The notes under the pieces were generated by a model. It had not been told where the DNA came from. It ran no database searches and worked only from the letters and a program-made list of their open reading frames with translations. Source: a virus. Taken from it: a stretch of DNA of 47,814 bases. Where the stretch lies: IMG/VR virus record IMGVR_UViG_3300036861_000447, positions 1-47,814 of that record; one strand, given 5' to 3'. A program made the translations under genes and the position numbers. Below are positions 6,911 to 14,218 of the stretch, piece after piece; within the stretch, counting starts at the first letter, position 1; each line of letters opens with the position of its first letter.

Positions 6911-7622
6911 GCGAGTGGCTCCAGTACTCGCTCTTGGCGAGCCAGTTACGGAATCCGGCCTTGAGGTTCTTGTGCCGCTGCCCCGGAGTCTTCGACTCGA
7001 CCCACGCGAGGTATTTCAGGAGCTCGTCAAGATAGGCCACGCCGGTGCTCGGCCCGCCCAGCCACGAATCGACCCGTGCCCAATACACGGGGTCGTACAG
7101 CTGCGCCGGCACGCGGTGGCGATCCAGGAACGCCCGGATTTCTTGAAGCTCCTCCGACCACTCGCCCGTGGGGGGGCCATCACTACGAGGGGGGGTCCTT
7201 TGGGATACGGATACGGATACGGATACGGGCTTGAGTTTTGCTTGGCCGTTTGCTTGGATCGCTTCCCGTGTGTTCTCGCGGACTTCCGCCGATCGGCGCC
7301 CGCCGACGCGGCCCGAGGAAGCCCGCACGCGCCGCATGTGCATCGTCTCGGCCCGGGAGGGGTTGTAGCGCAGGTAGTCGTGGACCCGATACCCGTCCGG
7401 GCGCTTCTCCCACCGGCCGGCCTCGACGAGTTGCGCCGCCAAGAGGTAGGGCGTCTCAAGCCGCGGGTCCAAGAGGGGCACGGTCGCCTCCGGGATCAGC
7501 CCGTCTGTCAGGTATTCCGCCGTCCAGCACAGGCCGCAGACGTCCAGCCACCCCGCGAGCGGGGAGACCTGGAGGAGCTTCGGGTGCCGGGCGTAGCGGC
7601 TTTCGAGCTTGATCCACGCCAT
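6870..7622 (-). CDS. Probable replication initiation protein (DnaD/winged-helix type)
   Basis: 250 residues starting MAWIKLESRYARHPKLLQVS. The N-terminal part (GWLDVCGLCWTAEYLTDGLI, then HDYLRYNPSRAE near residues 83-94) matches the winged-helix layout of phage replication proteins that recognise the origin and recruit host helicase loaders. A VSVSVSVS linker separates it from a helical C-terminal domain (about 150-250) ending in RNWLAKSEYW, as in phage replisome organisers. The linker is encoded by a perfect hexamer array (see repeat). Inference from layout, not from a search. Confidence 0.6.
   Translation of the reverse strand: MAWIKLESRYARHPKLLQVSPLAGWLDVCGLCWTAEYLTDGLIPEATVPLLDPRLETPYLLAAQLVEAGRWEKRPDGYRVHDYLRYNPSRAETMHMRRVRASSGRVGGRRSAEVRENTREAIQANGQAKLKPVSVSVSVSQRTPPRSDGPPTGEWSEELQEIRAFLDRHRVPAQLYDPVYWARVDSWLGGPSTGVAYLDELLKYLAWVESKTPGQRHKNLKAGFRNWLAKSEYWSHSRAQTQAFRDRPRP
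7202..7228. repeat. Tandem GGATAC hexamer (about 4 copies) inside replication gene
   Basis: Perfect hexamer repeat, relatively AT-rich in a GC-rich genome. It encodes the Val-Ser linker of the replication protein. Repeats inside an initiator gene are a common place for a phage origin (lambda O is the model), so this may be an iteron-type origin as well as a linker. Confidence 0.7.
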
Positions 7623-7792
7623 CCTTCGGGCCCCCTCCGGCGGCCTCCGCCACGGTATGGCCTCGCCCGCCACATCACGCGGAAGGCGGCGACGATCTCG
7701 GCGCGCCGCGTCGCCTTGGCGGCCACGTCCAAGCGGCGGATCTTCTGCAACACCGCCCGTGCAGCCGTGAGACTCAGGGATCGCGAACCCAT
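7508..7792 (-). CDS. Possible small basic protein upstream of replication gene
   Basis: 94-codon ORF with a believable first 40 residues (MGSRSLSLTAARAVLQKIRR then a helix) and GGAG before the ATG. The second half overlaps the replication gene by 115 bp and is Arg/Ser/Gly-rich like a shadow frame. The first part may be real with the end non-conserved. Confidence 0.4.
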   Translation of the reverse strand: MGSRSLSLTAARAVLQKIRRLDVAAKATRRAEIVAAFRVMWRARPYRGGGRRRGPEGWRGSSSKAATPGTRSSSRSPRSRGGWTSAACAGRRNT

Positions 7793-7805
7793 TTGTTCTC
7801 CTTCG

Positions 7806-8201
7806 TCACCGCCCGCCCGCCGATAGGTACAGCGCCATGAGCCCGCGGGCCCCCGCCTTGTCCGGCGCGGTGATTACCTGGTAAAGCACCCGCTTGTCCC
7901 CCAGCGGCGTGAGCACCAACCGCCCGCGGACATAGGGGGCATCCGTCTGCGCGTGACAGGCCCGGCAGAGGCTCACCAGATTCGCGGGGTCATACTTCAG
8001 CCGGGGGGCCTGGCTCCGCTTGACGATATGGTGGACGTCGCGGGCCGGGGCCCGACACCACGGCACCTGACACCGGCCCTGGTCTGCCTTGAAGACGGCC
8101 GCCCGCACGGTGACCCACCGGGGATCGGGCTTGGCCCGGAGTCGGCGCCCCCGGCGGAGCGGGGTCCGTCGTTTCAGGCGGTTCGTGCGCAGCGCGGACA
8201 C
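7806..8201 (-). CDS. HNH endonuclease
   Basis: 131 residues, GTG start. The HNH core is clear: DVHHIVKRSQ (residues 55-64), then DPANLVSLCRACHAQTD, with zinc-binding CQVPWC and CRAC pairs. The N-terminus is strongly basic. Family members nick or cut DNA using one metal ion. In phages they act in packaging or as selfish nucleases; this one lies in the early region, far from terminase, so a recombination or mobile role is likelier. Confidence 0.85.
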   Translation of the reverse strand: MSALRTNRLKRRTPLRRGRRLRAKPDPRWVTVRAAVFKADQGRCQVPWCRAPARDVHHIVKRSQAPRLKYDPANLVSLCRACHAQTDAPYVRGRLVLTPLGDKRVLYQVITAPDKAGARGLMALYLSAGGR

Positions 8202-8305
8202 AGGAATGCATCCGTAGCCGTCAGGAACTTCCGCCCGCAGCCCGGGCAGATCACCAAGCGCGGGGGCGCCTCGCGGGGGGGCCGCTCGGCCGGATCACGG
8301 GTCAC
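8174..8305 (-). CDS. 43-residue zinc-ribbon protein
   Basis: GTG start. After a Pro/Arg-rich head comes VICPGCGRKFLTATDAFLCP then RC, a complete four-cysteine ribbon (CPGC, 14 residues, CPRC). It overlaps the HNH gene start by 28 bp. Likely a nucleic-acid or protein-binding microprotein. Confidence 0.65.
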   Translation of the reverse strand: MTRDPAERPPREAPPRLVICPGCGRKFLTATDAFLCPRCARTA

Positions 8306-8310
8306 GCCGC

Positions 8311-8529
8311 CTATCCGCGCCAGGAGACTTCGGCCACCCGGCGGCGAAGCCACGCAATCTCGTCAGGCTCGGGCTCAGCTGAGGGGGCCGGTGCGGACGG
8401 TAGGTACTGCTGAAGCACCGGGTAAGTCAGGGACCCAGCCGTCAAGGTGATTGTCCCGGTGGTGTTCAGGCTGTTGAAACTGCCGAGCCATTGGTCCTGT
8501 AGCCCTGAAACTGCCTGACCCAACCTCAT
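8311..8529 (-). CDS. Hypothetical protein
   Basis: 72 residues, start overlapping the upstream coiled-coil gene as ATGA. The N-terminal half is Thr/Ser/Gly-rich beta (SLNTTGTITLTAGSLTY) and the C-terminal half has PDEIAWLRRRVAEV. Unknown function. Confidence 0.7.
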   Translation of the reverse strand: MRLGQAVSGLQDQWLGSFNSLNTTGTITLTAGSLTYPVLQQYLPSAPAPSAEPEPDEIAWLRRRVAEVSWRG

Positions 8530-8990
8530 GCCTTCCTCCCCGCCTTGCCGTCCAGCGCCACGTTCACGTTCGGCAGCCGCGCCAAAATGTCACCCATCAT
8601 GTCCTTGAGGTACCTCACCTCGGCCTCGAACCGCTGCTGCTGGAACGTCATCTGGTCTTCAAACCGCTTCTTGTCGGCGGCGAGGTTTTCTTCACGGACT
8701 TTCAGGACGGCGGCCTGCGTGCCCTGCACGAGTTCGACCTCCTGCCGCTTCTTCTCCAGACCGATCATGTGACGCAGCTCGCGCTCCTGCTTCGCGTGGT
8801 CTTCCTCAATCCTGGACTTGTCGATCTTCAGGTCAGAGATGTCCCGCTTGAGGCGCACCACCTCGTCGGACAGTTCCACGTCCCGGGCAATGGCCGCCTT
8901 CCGGGCTTCGATCTCCACGATCTCCTTGCGAAGCCCGCGAATCTCCTCCAAGAGTTCATCGTCATCCTGACCCAACCACCGCCACGCCAT
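8526..8990 (-). CDS. Long coiled-coil protein
   Basis: 154 residues from MAWRWLGQDDDELLEEIRGL with GGGAGAG before the ATG. Residues 8-130 are an almost unbroken heptad pattern rich in E, K, R and L, ending with LPNVNVALDGKAGRKA. No signal peptide. It could be a scaffold for replication proteins or a virion factor; position in the early operon favours the former, without direct evidence. Confidence 0.75.
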   Translation of the reverse strand: MAWRWLGQDDDELLEEIRGLRKEIVEIEARKAAIARDVELSDEVVRLKRDISDLKIDKSRIEEDHAKQERELRHMIGLEKKRQEVELVQGTQAAVLKVREENLAADKKRFEDQMTFQQQRFEAEVRYLKDMMGDILARLPNVNVALDGKAGRKA

Positions 8991-9030
8991 GCTTACTCTC
9001 CCTGAGCGCGTCCTCGCGCTCGATTCTGAG

Positions 9031-9234
9031 TTACGCCGGCACCCCATAGGTCGCGATGATCTCACGGCACATGTTGATGAACCCGTCCAGGGGGTTCGGG
9101 CAGCCCTGCGCCTCCAGCGCGCGGAACGCATCCCGGATGAGCTGTTCCGCGTCCGGGTCGTCGGCGAAGACGTGCAGGCAGTAGCGCAGGAATCGGTCGG
9201 CGGCCTCGCGGGTCCGCTCTGGCTTCGGCTTCAC
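9031..9234 (-). CDS. Hypothetical protein
   Basis: 67 residues from a GTG overlapping the upstream TGA. Helical, acidic (FADDPDAEQLIRDAFRALEA), ending NMCREIIATYGVPA. Not recognised. Confidence 0.65.
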   Translation of the reverse strand: MKPKPERTREAADRFLRYCLHVFADDPDAEQLIRDAFRALEAQGCPNPLDGFINMCREIIATYGVPA

Positions 9235-9482
9235 CGGCCCATCATCTCCGCGGGGGGCAACGTCACGTGCAGCACACACCCAAAGGCCCGCCCGATGCCA
9301 ATCAGGTGAGAGATGCGGAGGGCTTGCCGTCGGGTCGGCGGCGGGACGCAGAACCGTTCGGCCAAGACCCGGACCGTAAACGCCGCGACGGTCGGATACT
9401 CCGCGAGCGCTCGCACAAACACCTGTTCAACAGTTGGGCCTGCCGCCCGGGACGCAGCGGTCCGCTCCGGCCTCCGCTTCAC
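9231..9482 (-). CDS. Hypothetical protein
   Basis: 83 residues, MKRRPERTAASRAAG start, ATGA overlap with the exonuclease gene. VFVRALAEYPTVAAFTVRVL then QALRISHLIGIGRAFG suggests a small alpha/beta or winged-helix fold. Coupled translation with the exonuclease hints at a shared pathway only. Confidence 0.65.
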   Translation of the reverse strand: MKRRPERTAASRAAGPTVEQVFVRALAEYPTVAAFTVRVLAERFCVPPPTRRQALRISHLIGIGRAFGCVLHVTLPPAEMMGR

Positions 9483-10357
9483 GCGCTGGCCTTCCGCCCG
9501 CGCCTCGCTTTGGGCGCCGGAGCGGGGCCGTGCGCGAGCGTCAGCTCAAGCGGGTAGTCCCGCTGTGCGGGCTTCTCGTCGGCGTGCTCCCGCCCCCAAA
9601 TCACGCGGGCCGCCTCGAACAATTCAAGGCTGTCCGGGATCTCCGTCAGCTTCCAGCCCCGCTTGTTCTCCCGATAGCCGAGTTGAAGAATCCCGAGGCG
9701 GAGGAACGGGAGCGACCCAGGGATGTAGGCTCCGCTCACGCTCGCGGGCGTGTCGGCCAGAAGCAGGGCCTTGTAGGCACTCACCTGGGCGGCGTGCTCC
9801 GGGTAGACCCGTTGTGAGGTCTTCCAGTCGATCAACCAAAGACCCCGCGGATCGCCATCGAAGCCCTCGATCTTCTCGGCCCCGATCCGCCCCACCCAGT
9901 CCACGGTGCCGGCGTAGGCATCCCCGATGAGCACTGCGTCGCGGAGCAGCGTCGTGGGCCACGCCTGCGCCCACCACCGCTGAAAGGCCCAGACGGCCTC
10001 CCATTCCTCAATCGTCAGCGCCGCGAGTTCGCCGGTCGTCGGGTGCCGATACTCCGACTCCTTCGCCAAGGTCTTGCCGTCGATCAGATCGGTGCAGGCC
10101 TGATGCACCTTCGACCCTTTGTCGGCGGCCGCCTCCCGGATGGCAACCGCTTGGTCCCATCCGTGGGCGGCGAGCCAGCGCCAAAAGCCCTCGGACTTCG
10201 GGAGGCTCCCGCAGATCCACGTGATGGAGGGGATGAACTCGAAGCACGGGAGCCCGGTCAGGTCTTCCAACGCCTGGCGGGCGTACCACCGTTCTCCGAC
10301 CGTGGTGACGCGGTACAGTCCGCGCTCGCGATCGACTTCGATGATTTCCTTATGCAT
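9479..10357 (-). CDS. PD-(D/E)XK exonuclease, RecB/Cas4-like
   Basis: 292 residues. Family members digest DNA ends for recombination. Motifs in order: VH at residues 84-85 (the conserved His), GTVDW at 150-154 with metal ligand D153, LIDWKTS at 175-181 with D177 and K179, then QVSAYK at 191-196. That is the full RecB/Cas4-type core. No four-Cys Fe-S cluster typical of true Cas4 is seen. The SSB-like gene, an HNH gene and RusA share the operon, giving a phage recombination module. Confidence 0.85.
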   Translation of the reverse strand: MHKEIIEVDRERGLYRVTTVGERWYARQALEDLTGLPCFEFIPSITWICGSLPKSEGFWRWLAAHGWDQAVAIREAAADKGSKVHQACTDLIDGKTLAKESEYRHPTTGELAALTIEEWEAVWAFQRWWAQAWPTTLLRDAVLIGDAYAGTVDWVGRIGAEKIEGFDGDPRGLWLIDWKTSQRVYPEHAAQVSAYKALLLADTPASVSGAYIPGSLPFLRLGILQLGYRENKRGWKLTEIPDSLELFEAARVIWGREHADEKPAQRDYPLELTLAHGPAPAPKARRGRKASA

Positions 10358-10886
10358 GGGCCATGGCCCCCTGTTGACAAGCCCGCGAGCAGAAGCGTCG
10401 CTGAGCCCACTGTCTGACGGAGTACTTGAAGGGACGCTTGCGCACTGCCCCGCAGTACTCGCAGGTCATGCAGGGCTCTGGCGATCTCGCCTGGCCGCGT
10501 ACGAACTGACCACCGCCGCGACCCTTCCGCATCATGTCCTGCAAGTTGTCCGCTTGCGTGCCGAGGAACAGATGTTCAGGACGAACGCAAGCGGGCACGT
10601 CGCAACGGTGCAAGACGAACAAGCTGGACGGGATCGGGCCGTGCGTCAACTCCCACGCGACGTGATGGGCCTTGGCGATGCCCTGCCCGTCGCGCCCGCG
10701 ATTGATGGAGCCGTAGCCCCGTCGAGAGACGGCCCCCGTCCAGAGGTAACAGCCCGACATGGGTTCCGGCATTACCTTGTCCCAGAAGCGTTCCGCAAGA
10801 GTGCGGCGAATCGGGGCGCCGTGATGATGCCCGCGTCGGACAGGCAGCCCGCAACGGTCGCACGGCCCGATCTTCCGGCGGGTCAT
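10350..10886 (-). CDS. HNH homing-type endonuclease
   Basis: 178 residues with CDRCGLPV at the N-terminus, then SGCYLWTGAVSRRGYGSI and the HNH core AHHVAWELTHG...LHRCDVPACVRPEHLFLGT, followed by NLQDMMRKGR. This order matches small intron-type or free-standing HNH homing nucleases. A second zinc knuckle (CEYCGAV, CSRAC) closes the protein. It sits between the exonuclease and SSB-like genes, so it may be a mobile insertion in the recombination module. Confidence 0.85.
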   Translation of the reverse strand: MTRRKIGPCDRCGLPVRRGHHHGAPIRRTLAERFWDKVMPEPMSGCYLWTGAVSRRGYGSINRGRDGQGIAKAHHVAWELTHGPIPSSLFVLHRCDVPACVRPEHLFLGTQADNLQDMMRKGRGGGQFVRGQARSPEPCMTCEYCGAVRKRPFKYSVRQWAQRRFCSRACQQGAMAHA

Positions 10887-11203
10887 CAGAAGGGCGTCTC
10901 GTCGTCGCTCCCGTCATCGTCCACCCAGACCATGAAGTCCTTGTACTTCCGCCCCGACTTGCCTTCATGGAGACCGAGGTATTCGATCTTCACAGTCTGG
11001 CCCTCCTTCAGCCCCGCGACCTTCTCTTGGAGGGCCGTGTGAACGGGAAAGCGGACCGTCTTGCCGTCTGGCTCCTCCAGCACCCCGAGGTCCCCGAACT
11101 TGCCGGGGGCGATCCCGCGAAAGATCCCCTCCAGAGTGTCGCCCTGCGTCTCCCACTTGCGTATCTCGCCGCCCCCGCCCCCGATCTGCCGCCACTTCGC
11201 CAT
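10886..11203 (-). CDS. SSB-like single-stranded DNA-binding protein
   Basis: 105 residues, strong GGAGGTGA Shine-Dalgarno. The body (TLEGIFRGIAPGKFGDLGVL, then TVKIEYLGLHEGKSG) has the strand pattern of an OB fold. The protein ends VDDDGSDDETPF, an acidic tail with terminal Pro-Phe like the tip by which bacterial SSB recruits partners. It would coat single strands for the exonuclease and replication proteins. Assignment is from motif and context. Confidence 0.65.
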   Translation of the reverse strand: MAKWRQIGGGGGEIRKWETQGDTLEGIFRGIAPGKFGDLGVLEEPDGKTVRFPVHTALQEKVAGLKEGQTVKIEYLGLHEGKSGRKYKDFMVWVDDDGSDDETPF

Positions 11204-11208
11204 TTTCG

Positions 11209-11415
11209 TCACCTCCACCCGATCAGAGAGAGCGCCAGCGCCCACGCCCCGACCGCCGCCCCCAGGACCACGACGCCGAGCACGGCGTCCCACCACACGC
11301 GCGCCCACGCCCGCCGCCGCTCCCAAGCGCGCACGCGGAGCCAGTGACCCTCCGGCTCCTGACGGCCGCGGAGCGCGAGCGCCGTCAAGCCGGGGTCCAG
11401 CGTGCCGCCGCTCAT
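11209..11415 (-). CDS. Small single-pass membrane protein
   Basis: 68 residues. A basic first half (RVRAWERRRAWARVWWD) is followed by one hydrophobic segment (AVLGVVVLGAAVGAWALALS). Positive-inside topology suggests the N-terminus faces the cytoplasm. ATGA overlap with the gene above. Role unknown. Confidence 0.7.
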   Translation of the reverse strand: MSGGTLDPGLTALALRGRQEPEGHWLRVRAWERRRAWARVWWDAVLGVVVLGAAVGAWALALSLIGWR

Positions 11416-11783
11416 CGCGAGGCCCTCCGCACCTCGGCCACCACCGTGCGCATCTGCGCCTCCTGCCGATCCATCCGCGTCAGGAGCAGCGCGTAGCCCC
11501 GCGCGAGCCCGTCCAGCGCGGCCAGCATGTGCTCGGCCAGTTGGAGCATGTCCGCGTGGGCCGCCGTCGCTTTGGCGGCGAGGGCGTCCAGCGTGCGCTC
11601 CCCGCAGGGGTCGGGAGACGCGAGCCTGAGGAGATCCACGTGTTCGTCCATGTCATCCCTCCAGTGTTTGGGCGAGTGAGCCCCGCGCCGTTGAATGACT
11701 GAGGCGTGCCGTGGTCGCCACCGCTCACGCCCCAGGGGAGAGCCGGCGGGGGCTCTTGGAACCTGGCCGTCGCCCGCAGCCAT
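11412..11783 (-). CDS. Hypothetical helical protein, two possible starts
   Basis: Frame of 123 residues. GGGAGGG precedes the ATG at 11783, but a second ATG at 11651 (MDEHVDLLRLASPD) has GGAGGG in front and begins the part that looks folded, a helical coil to residue 123. The first 44 residues are Pro/Arg-rich. Both forms may be made. Confidence 0.6.
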   Translation of the reverse strand: MAAGDGQVPRAPAGSPLGRERWRPRHASVIQRRGAHSPKHWRDDMDEHVDLLRLASPDPCGERTLDALAAKATAAHADMLQLAEHMLAALDGLARGYALLLTRMDRQEAQMRTVVAEVRRASR

Positions 11784-11804
11784 GTGGAGTTGCCCTCCCT
11801 AGCC

Positions 11805-12020
11805 TCAGTCGCAGTCCTCGTCGCCGTCGTCGTCTTCGACCTGAGCCTCGTCGTCCTCGCAGTCCTCACACAGCGTGCCGGCCTCGTCGGTCGGGGTCCC
11901 GCAGACGCGACACGCGGGCTCGGCGGCCCCGGCGGTGTCCTCCAGGAACTCGGCGGCCACGCGGCCGCTCAGGTCTTCGTCCTCGCGGAAGTCGAAGGCA
12001 CCAACTCGGTCCTGGGGCAT
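11805..12020 (-). CDS. Acidic zinc-ribbon protein
   Basis: 71 residues. CRVCGTPTDEAGTLCEDC (37-54) is a complete short zinc ribbon, followed by a run of Asp/Glu to the end. An acidic tail on a zinc ribbon could mimic DNA or dock a host protein; that is inference. Confidence 0.7.
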   Translation of the reverse strand: MPQDRVGAFDFREDEDLSGRVAAEFLEDTAGAAEPACRVCGTPTDEAGTLCEDCEDDEAQVEDDDGDEDCD

Positions 12021-12033
12021 GAGGGGCCTCCTG

Positions 12034-12387
12034 TCAGGCGACGAGGTACAAGCGCGTGAGCGCGGCGTCCCGGTCTTCCCGCACCGTCCCGTACCGCTCC
12101 AGAAGGGTCCGAAACTCCGCGACGGCCGCGTGCCACGCGGCCTCCGAGGGGTAGAACGCCCGGAGCACGATGGCCACGCACTCGCCGGGCTTCTCGTGGC
12201 GGGGGCGAAGATTCACGGGGGCGTCCGATTCGGGCGCCGCCCCGATCCGCGCGCGGGCCTGGCGGCGATGCGCCAGCGCGTGGGCCGCGCAAACCCCTTG
12301 GAACTCAGGAGATGCGGGCGCCCCGCAGATCATGCAGCGGCCGGCGGCCACCTGCCGGAGCTGCCAGCGGCGCTGGCGGCTGATCAT
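12034..12387 (-). CDS. Hypothetical protein with zinc knuckle
   Basis: 117 residues starting MISRQRRWQLRQVAAGRCMI; CMICGAPASPEFQGVCAAH could bind zinc. The C-terminal half (PSEAAWHAAVAEFRTLLERY) is a helical domain. Coupled to the first gene of the operon by ATGA. Unknown role. Confidence 0.7.
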   Translation of the reverse strand: MISRQRRWQLRQVAAGRCMICGAPASPEFQGVCAAHALAHRRQARARIGAAPESDAPVNLRPRHEKPGECVAIVLRAFYPSEAAWHAAVAEFRTLLERYGTVREDRDAALTRLYLVA

Positions 12388-12593
12388 GCGGCGCGACCCT
12401 TGCGGTGGTTCCGGCGGCGGCGGAGGTCCGGCCGGGCCCATCGCGCGCGCTCCCACCAGCGCCGCGCCTTGCACCGCGGGCACCGCCCCGGGAGTCGCCG
12501 CCCGCGGGATCGCCAGCGGTAGGTGCACCGACGACAGCGACAGTCGAGCCGGGGCACGCTCACGACCTTCATGGACGAGCCACGGTGTCTCAT
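12384..12593 (-). CDS. Arginine-rich zinc-ribbon protein, first gene of early operon
   Basis: 69 residues. CRCRRCTYRWRSR and CPRCKARRWW form a four-Cys ribbon in a strongly basic protein that ends in RRRRNHRKGRAA. As the first product from the early promoter it is placed to act as a regulator or nucleic-acid binder. GAGG lies just before the ATG. Confidence 0.7.
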   Translation of the reverse strand: MRHRGSSMKVVSVPRLDCRCRRCTYRWRSRGRRLPGRCPRCKARRWWERARWARPDLRRRRNHRKGRAA

Positions 12594-12599
12594 GGGCCT

Positions 12600-12738
12600 C
12601 TAGCCTACTAGCCACTTCTACGGGTTGTCAAGGGGGTATTTCCCCACGGCCCAGTGGCGCATCAAAGGCCGTTGACACTGGCCTAGTGGCGTGGCAGCAT
12701 AGTAGCCACTTGAGCGGCGAAAGGGGGTGGTGGGCGCG
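12600..12738. promoter_or_regulatory. Divergent promoter and operator region (lysogeny switch candidate)
   Basis: Two perfect TTGACA boxes face apart: plus strand at 12672-12677 and minus strand at 12626-12631. The -10 boxes are weak (minus: TAGGCT at spacing 18; plus: none good). Five related half-sites AGTGGC/GCCACT lie at 12611-12616, 12653-12658, 12676-12681 (partial), 12685-12690 and 12705-12710; TAGCCACTT occurs exactly at 12609 and 12703. CACTGGCCTAGTG (12676-12688) is a near palindrome. Several sites sit between or beside the -35 and -10 positions, as operators do. Confidence 0.65.
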
Positions 12739-13122
12739 ATGGGAGAGGCCAGGAGAGGGTGGAACGAGTGGCTCGTTCGGCTGGCCGTGAAGCGCGGCGG
12801 CTTCCAGAAACTGTCGGCCGACCTCAGCATTCATCCGACGACACTGTTTCGATGGCTGGGCGCAGCCGTTCCCGAGGCGTTCCGGGAGGGAAAGCTTGCG
12901 GAGGTGGCCGGCGCCGAGGTGACGGAGGTGCGGGATTTGCTCAACGCCCTTCGGCGCGAGCGGTCTGCGGAGCGAGCGGAGCGGCGACTTTACCGGGTCC
13001 GGCTGGCCAACGGCACCACCATCCAAAGGAACAGCCGGAAGCCCCTGGCCCACGCCGCCCCCGCGAAAGCGGCATTTCGTCGTCCGGCCCGGCTGCTGCG
13101 GGCCGCTGCCGCCCACAGTTAA
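12739..13122 (+). CDS. Helix-turn-helix regulator (candidate repressor)
   Basis: 127 residues from ATG 12739, about 11 bases after AGGGGG; GTG codons at 12727 and 12730 are alternatives. Residues 17-40 (GGFQKLSADLSIHPTTLFRW) read as a helix-turn-helix. A helical segment and a basic, Ala-rich tail follow. First gene on the plus side of the operator cluster and directly before the integrase, the usual place of a lysogeny regulator. Shorter than classical CI repressors and without a visible protease domain. Confidence 0.6.
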   Translation: MGEARRGWNEWLVRLAVKRGGFQKLSADLSIHPTTLFRWLGAAVPEAFREGKLAEVAGAEVTEVRDLLNALRRERSAERAERRLYRVRLANGTTIQRNSRKPLAHAAPAKAAFRRPARLLRAAAAHS

Positions 13123-13143
13123 TCCCCCGCCGCCCTAGAATCG

Positions 13144-14046
13144 GTGACCCGGCGCCGAAAGTGTCATCACGGCCGGCGCCGCCCAGCCCGCTCCCCGCGT
13201 AACCCTGCGTCGTCTCGCGCCTCTCGTCTGAGCCTCCAGGCTCGCGCGGTTCTTGCACCCTGGCGGCGGCGGCTGGACGCCGTTTCGGTGACCCCCCACA
13301 CGCGCTACGCCTACGGCCGCATGCTCGCCCGGTTCTCGATCTACCGGGTGGCCCACCCGACCGGCCCGATCACCGACAGCGTGCGCGCCTTCCTGGCGAG
13401 CCTGACCCCGAGTGTCGGACACACCGCCTGGCTCGCGCTCAAAGCGGCCCTGCCTGATCTCCCCTGGGACGCCATCGCGCATCCCCGCGCCCACCGGAAT
13501 GAAGCGGTCCTCCAGGCGACCCTCTTGACCCCCGAGGAGCGCGTGCGGATTCGGGCGGCGACCACGATCCGGGAACGCGCGCTGGTCGAATGCTTCTGGA
13601 CGTTGCGCCGGGTCGAGGTGACCCGCGTCCGCTGGGCCGACGTGAACCTCTCGGATGGAACCATCGGCGTCGTCCGCAAGGGCGGGCGGGCGAAGCTGGC
13701 CCTCCTCCCCCTCTCCGCCCAAGCCGCGCTGGCCGAATGGTTCACGGTCGCCGGGGAGCCTCCCGACCACACCTACATCTTCCCCGGCCGGTTCGGCGGC
13801 GCGATGCACCCCGGTTCAGTGAGCCACGTCGTCCGCCGGGTCCTCCGTCGTGCGGGCGTCTACCGACGCTGGCGGGGCGCCCACGCCTTCCGGCGCACTC
13901 TCGCAACGTCCTACCTCAAAGAAAACCCCGGCGATCTGGAAGGGCTCGCGAAGATCCTCGGCCATGAGGCGATCACGACCACGATGCTCTACAACTGGAT
14001 GCGGCCGGAGGAGCTGCGCCCCCGGCTCGACCGCGTTCGGCTCTGA
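13144..14046 (+). CDS. int: Tyrosine integrase
   Basis: 300 residues, GTG start. Site-specific recombinase that would insert and excise the phage genome. Residues 30-115 fit the core-binding (SAM-like) domain. The catalytic set is complete: R155 (LRRVE), K179 in the beta hairpin (VRKGGRAK), H247 and R250 (HAFRR), H274 (LGHE) and tyrosine Y283 (MLYNW). The N-terminal 28 residues are very basic and could be an arm-binding extension. No separate excisionase is recognised beside it. Confidence 0.92.
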   Translation: MTRRRKCHHGRRRPARSPRNPASSRASRLSLQARAVLAPWRRRLDAVSVTPHTRYAYGRMLARFSIYRVAHPTGPITDSVRAFLASLTPSVGHTAWLALKAALPDLPWDAIAHPRAHRNEAVLQATLLTPEERVRIRAATTIRERALVECFWTLRRVEVTRVRWADVNLSDGTIGVVRKGGRAKLALLPLSAQAALAEWFTVAGEPPDHTYIFPGRFGGAMHPGSVSHVVRRVLRRAGVYRRWRGAHAFRRTLATSYLKENPGDLEGLAKILGHEAITTTMLYNWMRPEELRPRLDRVRL

Positions 14047-14087
14047 CCCCCGTTGACAGCCTCCCCATCTCTCGGCATCATCAGGCG

Positions 14088-14213
14088 GTGGCGCGGCTGC
14101 GGCATCGCTCCCGGCGGGTCCGGCAGGTCCGACAGGTCCTCTTCACGGCCGGCGTGGCCGCCGCGCTCCTCGGCGGGGTCTTCGCGCTCCTCTACGGACT
14201 TCCCTGGAGGTGA
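14088..14213 (+). CDS. 41-residue membrane protein
   Basis: GTG start; a strongly basic head (RLRHRSRRVRQVRQ) is followed by one hydrophobic helix (FTAGVAAALLGGVFALLYGL). Stop sits in the Shine-Dalgarno region of the next gene. Unknown role; could be a superinfection or envelope factor. Confidence 0.55.
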   Translation: MARLRHRSRRVRQVRQVLFTAGVAAALLGGVFALLYGLPWR

Positions 14214-14218
14214 CCGCC

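Noticed and set aside
9479-10357. Cas4 proper
   Set aside because: Shares the nuclease core but lacks the four-cysteine iron-sulphur set; a RecB-type phage exonuclease is the safer call.
12759-13202. 147-codon plus ORF overlapping the HTH gene
   Set aside because: Frame-shifted shadow of the 12739 gene; Arg/Gly-rich and without the helix-turn-helix pattern.
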